Positions 44,831-54,329 of a DNA stretch of 64,000 bases are shown here, one piece after another. The translations under genes were made by a program, and so were the position numbers. The notes under the pieces were generated by a model that made no database searches, was not told the DNA's origin, and saw only the letters and a program-made list of their open reading frames with translations. Every line of letters starts with the position of its first letter. The first letter of the stretch is position 1. This stretch comes from Bacillota bacterium (GTDB lineage: Bacteria; Bacillota; Desulfotomaculia; Desulfotomaculales; VENG01), in contig VENG01000007.1 in NCBI GenBank assembly GCA_009711705.1, forward strand, positions 248,001 through 312,000, in the 5' to 3' direction.

Positions 44831-45890
44831 GCTGGATAGGTTGGAACAGCGCTATGAAGAGCTTAGCGGTCTTATCAGTGACCCTGAAATCATTGCCGAA
44901 CACGATAAGTGGCAGCAATATGTTAAGTCCCACTCAGAGCTGGGCGATATAGTAAGTGTTTACCAGGATTACAAGCAAACCATGCAAGAGATTGAAGACG
45001 CTCAGGAAATGCTTAAAGAGCAGCAGGAACAGGATTTTAAAGAAATGGTGGAAGCAGAGCTGGCAGAGCTGCAGGAGAAAAAGGAAAAACTGCAAGAACA
45101 GCTCAAGTTTTTACTTTTACCCAAGGATCCCAATGATGACAAAAATGTGATCATGGAAATACGGGCCGGTACCGGTGGTGACGAGGCAGGTCTCTTTGCC
45201 GGTGATTTGTACCGTATGTACCTGCGTTATGCTGAGCGCCAAGGGTGGAAGGTAGACGTCATGGCCACCAGTGATACAGACATGGGAGGCGTAAAGGAAG
45301 CTGCCTTTATGCTTATAGGTAAGGGAGCATACAGTCGCCTAAAGTTTGAGAGCGGTGTGCACCGGGTGCAAAGAGTCCCTTCCACTGAGTCCGGGGGGCG
45401 TATTCACACCTCGGCCGCCACGGTGGCTGTGCTGCCCGAGGCAGAGGATGTGGATGTGGAAATCAGTGCTGAGGACTTGCGGGTAGATGTCTTCTGTTCC
45501 TCCGGTCCCGGAGGACAGTCCGTTAATACCACCCAATCGGCAGTGAGGATTACACATATTCCCTCCGGGATAGCGGTTTCCATGCAGGACGAAAAGTCCC
45601 AGCATAAAAATAAGGATAAGGCGATGAAAGTGCTGCGTGCACGCTTGTTTGACCAGGCCCAGCAAGAACAGCATGCTGAAATGGCCAGTACCCGGAAGTC
45701 TCAGGTAGGGTCGGGTGACCGCAGTGAAAGGATTCGCACTTACAATTTCCCACAAAATAGGGTGACGGATCATCGCATTGGCCTAACTTCTCATAGGTTG
45801 CAGCAAATCCTTATGGGTGAGATCGATGAAATAATTGATGCCTTAATCACTACCGATCAGGCTGAGATGCTAAAGCAGGTGGAAGAATGA
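44820..45890 (+). CDS. prfA: Peptide chain release factor 1
   Basis: 356 residues. It recognises UAA/UAG and carries the GGQ motif ([16 protein letters not shown], about residue 230), plus the PxT-type anticodon region. Overlaps prmC by four bases; PrmC methylates the glutamine of this GGQ, so the order makes sense. Confidence 0.97.
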   Translation: MFDKLDRLEQRYEELSGLISDPEIIAEHDKWQQYVKSHSELGDIVSVYQDYKQTMQEIEDAQEMLKEQQEQDFKEMVEAELAELQEKKEKLQEQLKFLLLPKDPNDDKNVIMEIRAGTGGDEAGLFAGDLYRMYLRYAERQGWKVDVMATSDTDMGGVKEAAFMLIGKGAYSRLKFESGVHRVQRVPSTESGGRIHTSAATVAVLPEAEDVDVEISAEDLRVDVFCSSGPGGQSVNTTQSAVRITHIPSGIAVSMQDEKSQHKNKDKAMKVLRARLFDQAQQEQHAEMASTRKSQVGSGDRSERIRTYNFPQNRVTDHRIGLTSHRLQQILMGEIDEIIDALITTDQAEMLKQVEE

Positions 45891-46804
45891 TCACCGATAT
45901 AAAAAGCGCCCTCCGGTGGGGGCGCTTTTTGCTTGTGGAGGAAAACAATATTGATTTTGGCTCGCTGGATGCCGAAGTCATTTTAGCTGATCTCTTGGGC
46001 AGGGAAAGAAATTTCCTTTACCGTGAACCGGATTATCCTTTAACACCCGGCCAGCGGTCACATTTTCGAGATTTAATCACAAGGCGTGCTCAGGGTGAGC
46101 CGGTGGCCTACCTGTTAGGCCAGCGTGAATTTATGGGCCTACCGTTTTATGTGGACAACAGGGTTCTGGTTCCCCGGCCTGAAACGGAGTTACTGGTGGA
46201 AACCGCGCTGGTATTACTGGGTGGCCCTTCTCCCCCCGAAGGCTCGGCGGTTAACCTTCCTCCGGCACCCGTAACCGGCACAGTAGTGGATGTGGGTACC
46301 GGCAGCGGAGCCATAGGCATCAGCCTGGCCCATTATAGTACTCAAATAAAGGTTTGCGCCACCGATATTTCTCCGGCTGCCCTGGAAGTGGCGCGGCACA
46401 ATGCCGCCCGGCTGGGAGTGTCGGATAGAGTAGCTTTTTTTTCCGGGAACTTGTTGGACCCTCTTGATCCCCTGAGCATCAAGGGAAAGGTGTCCATAAT
46501 AACCGCTAATTTACCCTATATCCCGTCGGTGGAAATGAGTCAGCTGCCCAAAGACGTAGGGGCATACGAACCTCACAGCGCGCTGGACGGCGGGCCTGAC
46601 GGGCTGTACTTTTGCCGGCGGTTGCTTCCCCGGGCCGGGGAGTATTTGGCACCGGAAGGATATTTGTTAATGGAAATAACCCCCGGGCAAGGTCAGCCCT
46701 TGCAAGCCCTTGCCCCTGCGGGATACTCCACCCGGGTTGTAAATGACCTCGCCGGCAGAGAGCGCCTGGTGATTTTCCGGACACCGCAAGCGAAAAATAA
46801 ATGA
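45887..46804 (+). CDS. prmC: Release-factor glutamine methyltransferase
   Basis: 305 residues. N-terminal helical domain ([14 protein letters not shown]) and Rossmann SAM domain ([16 protein letters not shown]) with the catalytic NLPYIPS motif (about 205). Methylates the GGQ glutamine of RF1/RF2. Ends before a small antitoxin-like gene. Confidence 0.95.
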   Translation: MITDIKSALRWGRFLLVEENNIDFGSLDAEVILADLLGRERNFLYREPDYPLTPGQRSHFRDLITRRAQGEPVAYLLGQREFMGLPFYVDNRVLVPRPETELLVETALVLLGGPSPPEGSAVNLPPAPVTGTVVDVGTGSGAIGISLAHYSTQIKVCATDISPAALEVARHNAARLGVSDRVAFFSGNLLDPLDPLSIKGKVSIITANLPYIPSVEMSQLPKDVGAYEPHSALDGGPDGLYFCRRLLPRAGEYLAPEGYLLMEITPGQGQPLQALAPAGYSTRVVNDLAGRERLVIFRTPQAKNK

Positions 46805-46863
46805 TCCAGGATATGTTGCTTACTGGTAATTATTAAGTTAATATTATACTGAGGTGATATGTA

Positions 46864-47112
46864 ATGGCCTCCACTATTGACCGCTTAATTACAGAAATTA
46901 AAAAATTGACAGCAACAGAAAAATTTGAACTGGCTCGGCGTCTTGATGAAACGGGAGTTTTTGATGAAAATCAGTCCTGGTTTTGGACTCCCCAATGGCA
47001 GGCCGGCGAAAAGGAAGCTGATGAAGATACAGCTGCCGGTCGAACAATGCGTTTTAATAGGCCGGAAAAAGCTATTGAGTACTTACATCAGGCCACCAAG
47101 CGGGAAAAATGA
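46864..47112 (+). CDS. RelE-type system antitoxin
   Basis: 82 residues. The pattern IDRLITEIKKLTATEKFELARRL, then WTPQWQAGEKEADEDTAAGR...FNRPEKAIEYL, matches an antitoxin family found in front of RelE/ParE-like toxins. ATG after GAGGTGATA. Its last TGA overlaps the ATG of a broken toxin frame (47109), the usual antitoxin-toxin arrangement. With the toxin deleted it is probably an orphan. Confidence 0.75.
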   Translation: MASTIDRLITEIKKLTATEKFELARRLDETGVFDENQSWFWTPQWQAGEKEADEDTAAGRTMRFNRPEKAIEYLHQATKREK

Positions 47113-47220
47113 TTACTCTGGAATTTGTCTATTCGCATGACTTTTAAGTTTTTGGATAGAAATACTCTTCAACTAAGAAACGTTGGCACTCACGAACAAG
47201 TTTTTAGACCACCATATTGA
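47109..47220 (+). pseudogene. Internally deleted RelE/ParE-like toxin
   Basis: The ATG overlapping the antitoxin stop gives MITLEFVYSHDF and then TAA (47109-47147). In the +1 frame from ATG 47137 the sequence reads FKFLDRNTLQLRNVGTHEQ and VFRPPY then stops at 47220. These two parts match the start (ITLEF) and the end (FKFLD...VGTHE.VFR) of RelE-fold toxins of about 85 residues; the middle is missing, with a frame change at the joint. Confidence 0.7.
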
Positions 47221-47232
47221 TGTATTTAAAAG

Positions 47233-47267
47233 GCGCGCTAAGGGAACTAATTTAGTGCGCTTTTTTT
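47233..47267 (+). terminator. Terminator with family repeat core
   Basis: Stem GCGCGCTAA (47233-47241) / TTAGTGCGC (47252-47260), nine pairs with one wobble, tail TTTTTTT. Its loop region AAGGGAACTAATTTAG is shared with the repeat at 6791-6892. Confidence 0.85.
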
Positions 47268-47384
47268 ATGTTTTTTGGGGCAATGATTTTTTATTTTATT
47301 CCACATAACCTTTTCTTATAAATGGGACATTAATAAAGAAAATATCGTGAACAGGCTCAAAAAAGTTTTAAGGAATAACCAAAA

Positions 47385-47700
47385 TCCTGTATATCCTGTT
47401 AATCCTGTCAAAACTCACATGAACTATATACACAAACTAGAATGAAAATTTATTTTCGTAAAAAAATAGCAAAGATCCAAGATTGTCATTCTGAGTGCAG
47501 TGAAGAATCTGAGTAGAATGACATGAATCTGGACTTTTGCAGCGGTCCCGGACGGGTTCTCTTGCTTCCTTGCTTAAAAGTATTGTTTGGGTCTTGGCTT
47601 ATGGGTCTTTTTCTCTAAAAAAATTGTTTACCCCAAAGCCACACATGCAAAGCCTTTTATCCCGCTTATCCCGCTAAAACATTTATTTTCGTAAAAAAAG
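47385..47700 (-). repeat. Composite module without the MITE-like unit (empty site)
   Basis: Reverse complement of 13271-13730: the TGTCATTCTGAGTGCAGTGA block, GGTTCTCTTGCTTCCTTGC, TGGGTCTTGGCTTATGGG, then GTTTACCCC and GCTTATCCCGC. At 47611-47617 the flanks join directly (TTTTTCTC then TAAAAAAATT), where copies 1-3 carry 168-178 bases of MITE-like unit. The rest of the gap 47268-47749 shows nothing gene-like. Confidence 0.75.
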
Positions 47701-47749
47701 GTTTTTGCCTTAAGGTATGAGCAAATCTTAATTGGGGGAGAGATTATCT

Positions 47750-49030
47750 TTGGAAAATGTAAGTGCCTATTATGCCGGTTTCATATTCATAGCCACCTAC
47801 ATAATGATTGTCTGGGAAAAGATCCATCGCACGGTAGTTGCCCTGGCCGGGGCCGTACTTGTTCTATTGACCGGCATACTTTCCGAAGAAGCAGCTATTC
47901 ACGCCATCGAGTTCAACACCATTGGCCTTTTAATTGGCATGATGATGATAGTAAGTATCACCCGCCGTACCGGGGTGTTTGAATTTGTAGGCGTTTGGAC
48001 TGCCAAACAGGCCCATGCTGAACCCACTAAAATCCTGCTGGGGCTCTGCGGTTTTACCGCTGTATCCTCGGCCCTCCTTGATAATGTTACTACTGTCCTG
48101 CTGGTGGTTCCCGTTACCATTGAAATTGTCAGCATACTGCGACTTAACCCGGTTCCCTTTTTAATTGCAGAAATAATTGCTTCCAATGTGGGCGGTACGG
48201 CCACTTTAATTGGCGACCCGCCAAATATAATGATTGGGGGTTTTACCGGTTTAAGTTTTGTGGCTTTCGCCACCAATCTGGCCCCCATAGCATTGTTTAT
48301 TTTGGTCATTACCCTGGGTATTTTGTGGTTAGTTTTCCGCAAGCAATTAAACGTTGAGGACAAAAATAAGCGTGATTTAATGGAATTGAATGAAGCTGAA
48401 ATGATCAAGGATAAGCCCCTTTTAAATAAGTCATTGCTTGTTCTCGGGTTGACTATACTGGGCTTCACTTTGCATGGGGCCCTGGGATTGGAATCCTCGA
48501 CCATAGCGCTCGCCGGAGCTGTTTTACTTTTAATACTGGCCAGGGCGGAGCCTGAGCATGTCCTGGAAGGAGTGGAGTGGCACGTTATTTTCTTTTTTGT
48601 GGGGCTGTTTATCATCGTTGGTGGTCTGGTGGAGGTTGGTATCATCGAAACCATTGCCAGAGCCGGGCTGACTTTAACCGGAGGGGAATTGCTGGCCACG
48701 GGGTTATTGATTTTATGGCTTTCTGCCATCGCATCAGCCTTTGTAGACAATATCCCCTTTGTAGCCACCATGATCCCTCTCATCGATGAGTTGGGGCGCC
48801 TGGCTAACGTGACCAACATGAACCCCTGGTGGTGGTCACTGGCCTTGGGCGGCTGTCTGGGGGGCAACGGCTCTTTGGTAGGGGCAGCTGCCAATGTGAT
48901 CGTGGCCGGCATGGCCGAGCGCCGTGGTGTCCCTATTTCATTTATGGCATTTTTAAAGATAGGATTTCCCATAATGATTTTATCAGTTTTTATAGCCATG
49001 ATTTACCTGGTCATTTTTTATCTCAGGTAA
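47750..49030 (+). CDS. ArsB/NhaD-type ion transporter
   Basis: About 426 residues, ten or more hydrophobic segments of the IT superfamily (ArsB, NhaD, CitMHS). Signature segments: SALLDNVTTVLLVVPVT and NVGGTATLIGDPPN in the first half, SAFVDNIPFVATMIP and GGCLGGNGSLVGAAANV in the second half, two inverted-repeat hairpin motifs. Substrate (arsenite, Na+/H+, dicarboxylates) not determinable; no ars gene is adjacent. TTG 47750 has GGGGGAG nine bases upstream. Ends four bases before the convergent NiCoT-like gene. Confidence 0.85.
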   Translation: MENVSAYYAGFIFIATYIMIVWEKIHRTVVALAGAVLVLLTGILSEEAAIHAIEFNTIGLLIGMMMIVSITRRTGVFEFVGVWTAKQAHAEPTKILLGLCGFTAVSSALLDNVTTVLLVVPVTIEIVSILRLNPVPFLIAEIIASNVGGTATLIGDPPNIMIGGFTGLSFVAFATNLAPIALFILVITLGILWLVFRKQLNVEDKNKRDLMELNEAEMIKDKPLLNKSLLVLGLTILGFTLHGALGLESSTIALAGAVLLLILARAEPEHVLEGVEWHVIFFFVGLFIIVGGLVEVGIIETIARAGLTLTGGELLATGLLILWLSAIASAFVDNIPFVATMIPLIDELGRLANVTNMNPWWWSLALGGCLGGNGSLVGAAANVIVAGMAERRGVPISFMAFLKIGFPIMILSVFIAMIYLVIFYLR

Positions 49031-49034
49031 CGCT

Positions 49035-49733
49035 TCAGCCGATATAAATACTTTGTGCCGCTTTAAGGGCGGCGAAGACTCCCACGCCCATTACAACGAT
49101 GCCGGCAGCTGCTGCCAGTCGGGTCCATGTACGTTCGCCGGCTATTTTGCCGGTCAGGAAGGACATTTTTATAAAGAGCATTCCCACTATGATTAGGGCT
49201 AGAGCAGCACCGGCACCGAAGGCGAAGACCACTATTAAGCCTGCTCCTAAAGTACCCGTATTGAGGGAAAGAAGCAGCACTGCAAGGGCCCCGGGACACG
49301 GAATGAGCCCATTGGTCAGGCCCAGGATGAGCAAGTCAAAAATTTTTAGAGAGCCTGTGCGCGGGCTGGGGTGGTGATGATTGTGGTGATGCCCGTGGCT
49401 GCAGCATGATGACTTATTATGCTTTGGAATTAATCGGTAACCGATAAAGACAATTAAAACACCTGTAACTAAGTGCAGCCATAGCTTTACCTGCTCGTTG
49501 GCATCAACAGGAGCACTCTGTAGTGTCGCCGCTGCCGCGTGGGCGGTAACAGCCAGCAGTACCACCACCAGTGTATGGGATAGTGCCGAGGACAATCCGA
49601 GTATGACCACGTGTATGGGCCTACCACGGGAAAGAACCAGGTAAGTGCCCATAACTCCTTTACCATGCCCGGGCTCCAGGGAGTGAAGAGCTCCCAGCCA
49701 AAATGCGGATATAATTTGAAGCAAATATGACAC
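49035..49733 (-). CDS. Nickel/cobalt transporter (NiCoT/RcnA-like)
   Basis: About 232 residues, six hydrophobic segments. The N-terminal GALHSLEPGHGKGVM motif matches the metal-binding H-x4-PGHG signature. A cytoplasmic or loop histidine cluster (SCCSHGHHHNHHH) lies at about residues 110-122. Nickel efflux or uptake is plausible; a sulfate reducer needs Ni for hydrogenases. GTG 49733 follows GGGGAGG; a longer in-frame start would run into the repeat at 49759-49835. Confidence 0.82.
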   Translation of the reverse strand: MSYLLQIISAFWLGALHSLEPGHGKGVMGTYLVLSRGRPIHVVILGLSSALSHTLVVVLLAVTAHAAAATLQSAPVDANEQVKLWLHLVTGVLIVFIGYRLIPKHNKSSCCSHGHHHNHHHPSPRTGSLKIFDLLILGLTNGLIPCPGALAVLLLSLNTGTLGAGLIVVFAFGAGAALALIIVGMLFIKMSFLTGKIAGERTWTRLAAAAGIVVMGVGVFAALKAAQSIYIG

Positions 49734-49758
49734 AGCTTTTCCTCCCCGTGTTTGTCCT

Positions 49759-49835
49759 ACTTTAGGAAAATATACCTTGCCATATAAATGGCATGACAAA
49801 GGAAGAAAGTACTGAAAAGCGCGCTTTTCTTGTAC
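49759..49835. repeat. Dispersed intergenic repeat, copy 2
   Basis: ACTTTAGGAAAATATACCTT..., with TTGCCATATAAATGGCA and AAAAGCGCGC then TTTTCTTGT. Same ends as the copy at 6791-6892 but lacking its central AAAGGGAACTGATTTAG part. Confidence 0.6.
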
Positions 49836-49919
49836 CTAAATATATTAGTTAATCATTGTATTTATTACGGTGTCAGTAATTAGGTAGTTTTTTAGTTTTT
49901 TAATTATCCTGGTAAATGG

Positions 49920-49925
49920 TATAAT
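49920..49925 (+). promoter_or_regulatory. Extended -10 promoter of the MFS gene
   Basis: TATAAT preceded by TGG, 24 bases before the TTG start. An AT-rich region with TTTTTTAG runs lies upstream; the -35 is not clear. Confidence 0.5.
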
Positions 49926-49948
49926 AAACTGGGAGGATTTGATTTGTT

Positions 49949-51151
49949 TTGACTAATTTACCGGATCAACGTAAGAAATACATACAAGATAAAACACCTG
50001 AATTTTGGAGGTCCACTCTGGCTTTGAGTGTTGGCGGCTTTGCCGTATTTTCTAATTTTCACTTAACGCAGCCCCTGCTCCCTCTTTTTTCCAAGGAGTT
50101 CGGTGTTTCGCCGGTTACGGCCAGTCTCTCGGTTTCCCTGGTTACTTTAACCTTGAGTGTTTTTTTACTTGTTTTTGGGCCGGTTTCGGATGCTGTGGGC
50201 CGCAAAAATGTGATGGCCTTTGGGCTCTTAGTACCTTCCTTAATCTCCATCGGTGCTTTTTTTGTGCCTGATTTTGGGCTTCTGCTGGTGCTGCGTACTT
50301 TACAGGGACTGGCTTTAGCTGCCTTGCCGGCCATATCTTACGCTTATATCGGCGAAGAATTCGACGGCAAGGCTGTAGGAGTGGCCATAGGGCTCTATAT
50401 CAGCGCCAATTCCGTGGGAGGAATGGCAGGGCGTATAATCAGCGGTTTTGCTGCAGATATTTGGGGCTGGAGGTATTCCTTTTTAATTATGGGTTTTATC
50501 GGCCTGGCTTGCCTCGTATCATTTCTTCTTTTGCTGCCCAAGTCGCGCCATTTTGTGCCCCATAAGCTGTCCTTGCGTGGTGCCGGCCGAGAAATGAAGC
50601 AGCATATAAAAAACTCCATTTTGCGCGACGCCTATTATATCGCTGCAATCCTATTTTTTGTATTTATAGGCCTGTTCAATTATTTAAGCTACCACTTGCA
50701 CGCGGCACCTTATTTTTTGTCCACGGCCTTAATTGGCTTGCTGTATCTTTCTTATTCTGCAGGCACCTTTAGCTCCACACTGTCAGGTAAATTGGAATAC
50801 TTGTTTACCATCCCCCAGCGCATACTAATAGGACTGGGGATAATGGTCGTCGGGATACTATTAATGACAACCACCCCCTTGTTGACAATCCTTATCGGGC
50901 TGGTGGTGCTTTGTTTTGGTTTCTTCTTTGCCCATGCTGCATCCAGCAGCTGGGTGAGCCGGTATGCAAAAGACGCCAAGGGCAGCGCCTCAGCCCTGTA
51001 TCTGTTTGCATACTATATGGGGGGCAGCATAGGCAGTACACTGCTGGGCTACATCTGGGACCCCTGGGGATGGAAGGCGGTGGCGTATGTCTGTATTGGA
51101 TTCGTTTTACTGGGCATGCTCCTCGCCCTGCGCATGAAAAAAACAGCCTAG
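49949..51151 (+). CDS. MFS transporter (YnfM-like)
   Basis: 400 residues, twelve hydrophobic segments. MFS loop 2-3 motif GPVSDAVGRKNVM (about residue 85) and the motif RTLQGLALAALPA are visible. It resembles YnfM/arabinose-efflux type drug transporters; substrate unknown. TTG start with GGGAGG 12 bases upstream. Ends at the edge of a 25-base palindrome. Confidence 0.85.
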   Translation: MTNLPDQRKKYIQDKTPEFWRSTLALSVGGFAVFSNFHLTQPLLPLFSKEFGVSPVTASLSVSLVTLTLSVFLLVFGPVSDAVGRKNVMAFGLLVPSLISIGAFFVPDFGLLLVLRTLQGLALAALPAISYAYIGEEFDGKAVGVAIGLYISANSVGGMAGRIISGFAADIWGWRYSFLIMGFIGLACLVSFLLLLPKSRHFVPHKLSLRGAGREMKQHIKNSILRDAYYIAAILFFVFIGLFNYLSYHLHAAPYFLSTALIGLLYLSYSAGTFSSTLSGKLEYLFTIPQRILIGLGIMVVGILLMTTTPLLTILIGLVVLCFGFFFAHAASSSWVSRYAKDAKGSASALYLFAYYMGGSIGSTLLGYIWDPWGWKAVAYVCIGFVLLGMLLALRMKKTA

Positions 51152-51205
51152 CAAGTGGGGACGGTTCTTGCCTTGCTAGGGCAAGGCAAGAACCGTCCCC
51201 ACTTG
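51152..51205. repeat. Perfect 25-base palindrome (REP-like)
   Basis: Arms CAAGTGGGGACGGTTCTTGC... (51152-51176) and its exact complement (51181-51205), loop TAGG. It starts one base after the MFS stop. A GGGGACGGTTCTT word is reminiscent of sequences flanking IS200/REP-associated Y1 transposases in Clostridia, recalled from memory. No transposase is here; it can double as a terminator for the MFS gene, though the T run is weak. Confidence 0.75.
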
Positions 51206-51226
51206 ACCCCTTAGGAGTGGAATTAT

Positions 51227-52276
51227 ATGACTATGTATTGGAAGGTGGATGCAAAATGGCCTGACCCCCAAATTATTCGCCGGGCCGGGTTCACCTTACT
51301 TCGGGGAGGGTTGGTGGCCTTTCCCACGGAAACGGTTTACGGCCTGGGGGCAAACGCTATGGACGGAGAGGCGGTAAGCTGCATTTTTGCAGCCAAGGGC
51401 CGGCCGGTGGATAACCCGCTTATTGTCCACCTGGAAGATATGCACAAAGTGGGTACAGTCGCGGCAGGTATTTCTTCATTAGCCACGGCTTTAATGCAAA
51501 AGTTTTGGCCCGGACCCCTGACCCTGGTGTTGCCGGGTGCAGGGGTTCTGCCCGGTGAAGTTACAGCCGGGTTGGATACGGTGGCCGTGCGAGTTCCGGA
51601 TCACGCCGTGGCCTTAGGTTTAATCAAGGCGGCAGGAGTTCCGGTGGCTGCTCCCAGTGCAAATACCTCGGGGAGCCCCAGCCCCACCACTGCTGGGCAT
51701 GTGCTGACCGACCTGGACGGAAAAATAGACGCGGTGCTGGACGGCGGGCCGGCAGGAGTGGGGGTTGAATCTACTGTGTTGGATGTTACCGGTAAAATCC
51801 CTGTGATTTTGCGTCCCGGTGGGGTTACCCCCTCACAAATAAAAGCAGTTGCCGGGGCTGTGGAGTTGGACCCCGCAGTGATGGTTTCCACTGTTGACGA
51901 AGACGATAGGCCTCGTTCACCGGGGATGAAGTATCGCCACTACGCTCCCGGTGCTCCCCTAGTGCTGGTAGAGGGTGACGAAAACAAAACGGGGGCAATG
52001 CTGGCAGACTTGGCTGCCGATTATGGTCGGAACGGCAGGCGTGTGGGTGTGTTGGCAGTTACCGATGATATTAATTTAAATGGTAGTGTTCAGTTGCTGA
52101 AGCTGGGGCGTAAAGGTGATCCCAGGTCTCTGGCGGCAAACTTATACAGCGCTCTGCGTGATTTTGACCGTAGAGGGGTAGATGTAATTGTCGCCGAAGG
52201 GATAAGCACACAGGGGCTCGGTCTGGCCGTTATGAACAGGCTTCGAAGGGCGGCGGACCGTATTATAGTGGTGTGA
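51227..52276 (+). CDS. tsaC: L-threonylcarbamoyladenylate synthase (Sua5 type)
   Basis: 349 residues. N-terminal YrdC domain (FPTETVYGLGANAMDGEAV, KGRPVDNPLIVH) and C-terminal Sua5 domain (about 230-349: KYRHYAPGAPLVLVEG). It makes threonylcarbamoyl-AMP for the t6A37 modification of tRNA. Sits in the prmC...ywlE order typical of Firmicutes. Confidence 0.95.
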   Translation: MTMYWKVDAKWPDPQIIRRAGFTLLRGGLVAFPTETVYGLGANAMDGEAVSCIFAAKGRPVDNPLIVHLEDMHKVGTVAAGISSLATALMQKFWPGPLTLVLPGAGVLPGEVTAGLDTVAVRVPDHAVALGLIKAAGVPVAAPSANTSGSPSPTTAGHVLTDLDGKIDAVLDGGPAGVGVESTVLDVTGKIPVILRPGGVTPSQIKAVAGAVELDPAVMVSTVDEDDRPRSPGMKYRHYAPGAPLVLVEGDENKTGAMLADLAADYGRNGRRVGVLAVTDDINLNGSVQLLKLGRKGDPRSLAANLYSALRDFDRRGVDVIVAEGISTQGLGLAVMNRLRRAADRIIVV

Positions 52277-52334
52277 TATCCTGGGCTTTCGGGAAGTATA
52301 TTAAAAGTAAGTGTAAAAGTTTAGGGGGTTTATT

Positions 52335-52877
52335 GTGACAGTTATTACCTTACTGATCTTGGCCGTGGCTCTGGGAACCGATGCTTTTTCTATGTGCCTT
52401 GGCCTCGGGATGACCGGGGTGAGAAGTCGACAGATTTTAATAGTAAGCTTTACGGTGTTGGCTTTTCATGTGATAATGCCCCTGATAGGGTGGTTTGCCG
52501 GTGAGATTGTTGGGTCGCTGCTGGGCAAGGCGGCCAGTATTGCCGGTGCTCTGGTGCTTATTTATCTTGGTGTGAGAATGTTATATTCAGCCTGGAAGGG
52601 TGGAGGGGATCTCAATAACCAGGACGCCCTTGTTACTACCGGTGGTATGCTTCTTCTGGCGGCTAGTGTAAGCATGGACGCCCTGAGCGTAGGGTTCAGC
52701 CTGGGCACTCAAAATGTGGATTTGCCGCTTACGGTAAGTGTGATCGGTGTTGTGGCGGGTGTTATGACTGCGTCAGGCCTTATTTTAGGCCGCTATGTGG
52801 GCAGCCGGATGGGAGAGCGCGCCGTGGGCTTCGGCGGAGTGCTCTTAGTGGGTATCGGGGTGAAGTTGTTTTTTTAG
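52335..52877 (+). CDS. mntP: Manganese efflux pump MntP
   Basis: 180 residues, six hydrophobic segments in two repeated halves; LGTDAFSMCLGLGM and SMDALSVGFSLG carry the paired Asp residues. GTG start. Known for Mn(II) export in E. coli. Often found in this neighbourhood in Clostridia. Confidence 0.92.
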   Translation: MTVITLLILAVALGTDAFSMCLGLGMTGVRSRQILIVSFTVLAFHVIMPLIGWFAGEIVGSLLGKAASIAGALVLIYLGVRMLYSAWKGGGDLNNQDALVTTGGMLLLAASVSMDALSVGFSLGTQNVDLPLTVSVIGVVAGVMTASGLILGRYVGSRMGERAVGFGGVLLVGIGVKLFF

Positions 52878-52911
52878 GATTGAATGAGAAAAAAATTAAA
52901 ACAAATTTTTT

Positions 52912-53688
52912 GACAGGATTACAGGATTTAAAGGATAGGTAAGGCAGTTTGGCATTGGATTGAAGTTTTTGCTATTAAGAAGTGTTGTTTATGTCTACTA
53001 GGGATTAAAAGATAAAAGAATAAAGGCCTTTTGACGGGATTAACGGGATTTATGGGATTGTTGGGTTGAGGGGTTTGACCCAAAAGTAGTGCTTAAGGCC
53101 TTTAATCGTCACTTATCCTGTAATCCTGTCCAAGATTTAAAGATTTAAAAAGACTGAAGACCTTTTTTAGACAGGATTACAGGATTGCAGGATAGATAAG
53201 TTAGGTGGTCTTTGGATTGGTGTCTTTGCTGATTAATGGATGTTGGTCTTGTCTACTAAGGATTAAAGATTAAAGAATTAAAACCTTTTGACGGGATTAA
53301 CGGGATTAGTGGGATTTGGGGGCTGAGGGGTTTGACCCAAAAGTAGTGCCCAAGGCCCTAATCGTCTTTTATCCTGTAATCCTGTCCAAGATTTAAAGAT
53401 TTCAAAAGACTAAAGACCTTTTTTAGACAGGATTACAGGATTGCAGGATAGATAAGTTAGGTGGTCTTTGGATTGAAGTCTTTGCTAATTAAAGGTGTTG
53501 ATCGCGACTACGGTTTTAAAATCATTATAGGATAAGTGCTTAGTATAGGATGGGTTGCTTTATAAAAGGAATGAGTGCGGAAATGCAGAAGAACAAAATC
53601 CCGTTTGATCCCGTTAATCCCGTCAAAATAAAAAAGACCTCAAAGAAATACCCAAAGCCCTAATCGTCCCTTATCCTGTAATCCTGTC
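52912..53688 (+). repeat. Three tandem elements before ywlE
   Basis: Tandem copies at 52912-53130 (219 bases), 53170-53386 (217) and 53426-53688 (263), each with GACAGGATTACAGGAT and ATCCTGTAATCCTGTC ends. The first two keep the inner left end (GACGGGATTAACGGGATT) but lost the inner right end; the third keeps the inner right end (GATCCCGTTAATCCCGTC, to about 53626) but lost the inner left. No gene in this 878-base gap. Confidence 0.8.
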
Positions 53689-53755
53689 AAAGAACTAAAA
53701 GACCCCAAAGCAAAACCCCCAAAAGCAAACTTCCAATTACTAGGAGTGTGCGGAA

Positions 53756-54241
53756 ATGGTTAAGAAAAAAGTAATTTTTGTCTGTACCGGCAATACATGC
53801 CGCAGCAGCATGGCCCAAGCGCTGGCCGAAAACATACTCCAGCAAATGGACACCTCGGAGCTGGAAATTGAAATTGCATCGGCAGGCACAACGGCCCTCC
53901 CCGGTATGCCTGCGGCTGAAAATGCCATCAAAGTTCTGAGCTCCATGGGCATAGATTTGAAAGGTCACAGTGCCAGCCTGCTTACCCCGGAGGATGTGCA
54001 AAGTGCGGATCTGATCCTGACTATGACCGGCATGCACCGCCGGCAGGTGCGCAGCATGGTGCCGGGGTGTGAAAATAAAATCTTTACCCTGGCGGAATAT
54101 GCCAGAGTCGGAGCCGATGTACCCGATCCCATCGGGGGGCCGGAAGAAACATACAGGGCCTGTGCCAGGGAAATGCAAACCATGGTTAAGCAAGCATTGC
54201 AAGAGTTTTTATACAGGGAAAAAAAGGACAAGCCTGATTAG
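53756..54241 (+). CDS. ywlE: Low-molecular-weight protein arginine/tyrosine phosphatase
   Basis: 161 residues. CX5R motif CTGNTCRS (Cys10, Arg16) with the DP loop (VPDPIGG, about residue 122). The Firmicute YwlE-like protein, placed before rpiB-glyA as in Bacillus; YwlE dephosphorylates phospho-arginine. Arsenate reductase is an alternative name in the family. About 88 bases before rpiB. Confidence 0.85.
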   Translation: MVKKKVIFVCTGNTCRSSMAQALAENILQQMDTSELEIEIASAGTTALPGMPAAENAIKVLSSMGIDLKGHSASLLTPEDVQSADLILTMTGMHRRQVRSMVPGCENKIFTLAEYARVGADVPDPIGGPEETYRACAREMQTMVKQALQEFLYREKKDKPD

Positions 54242-54329
54242 AATAAATTCTGCCCAATGTAAAGGAAAAAGGCAGTTAATGTAGAAATTTTGAAGAACTA
54301 TTGATTCTATCAGAAAAGGAGATATTTCA

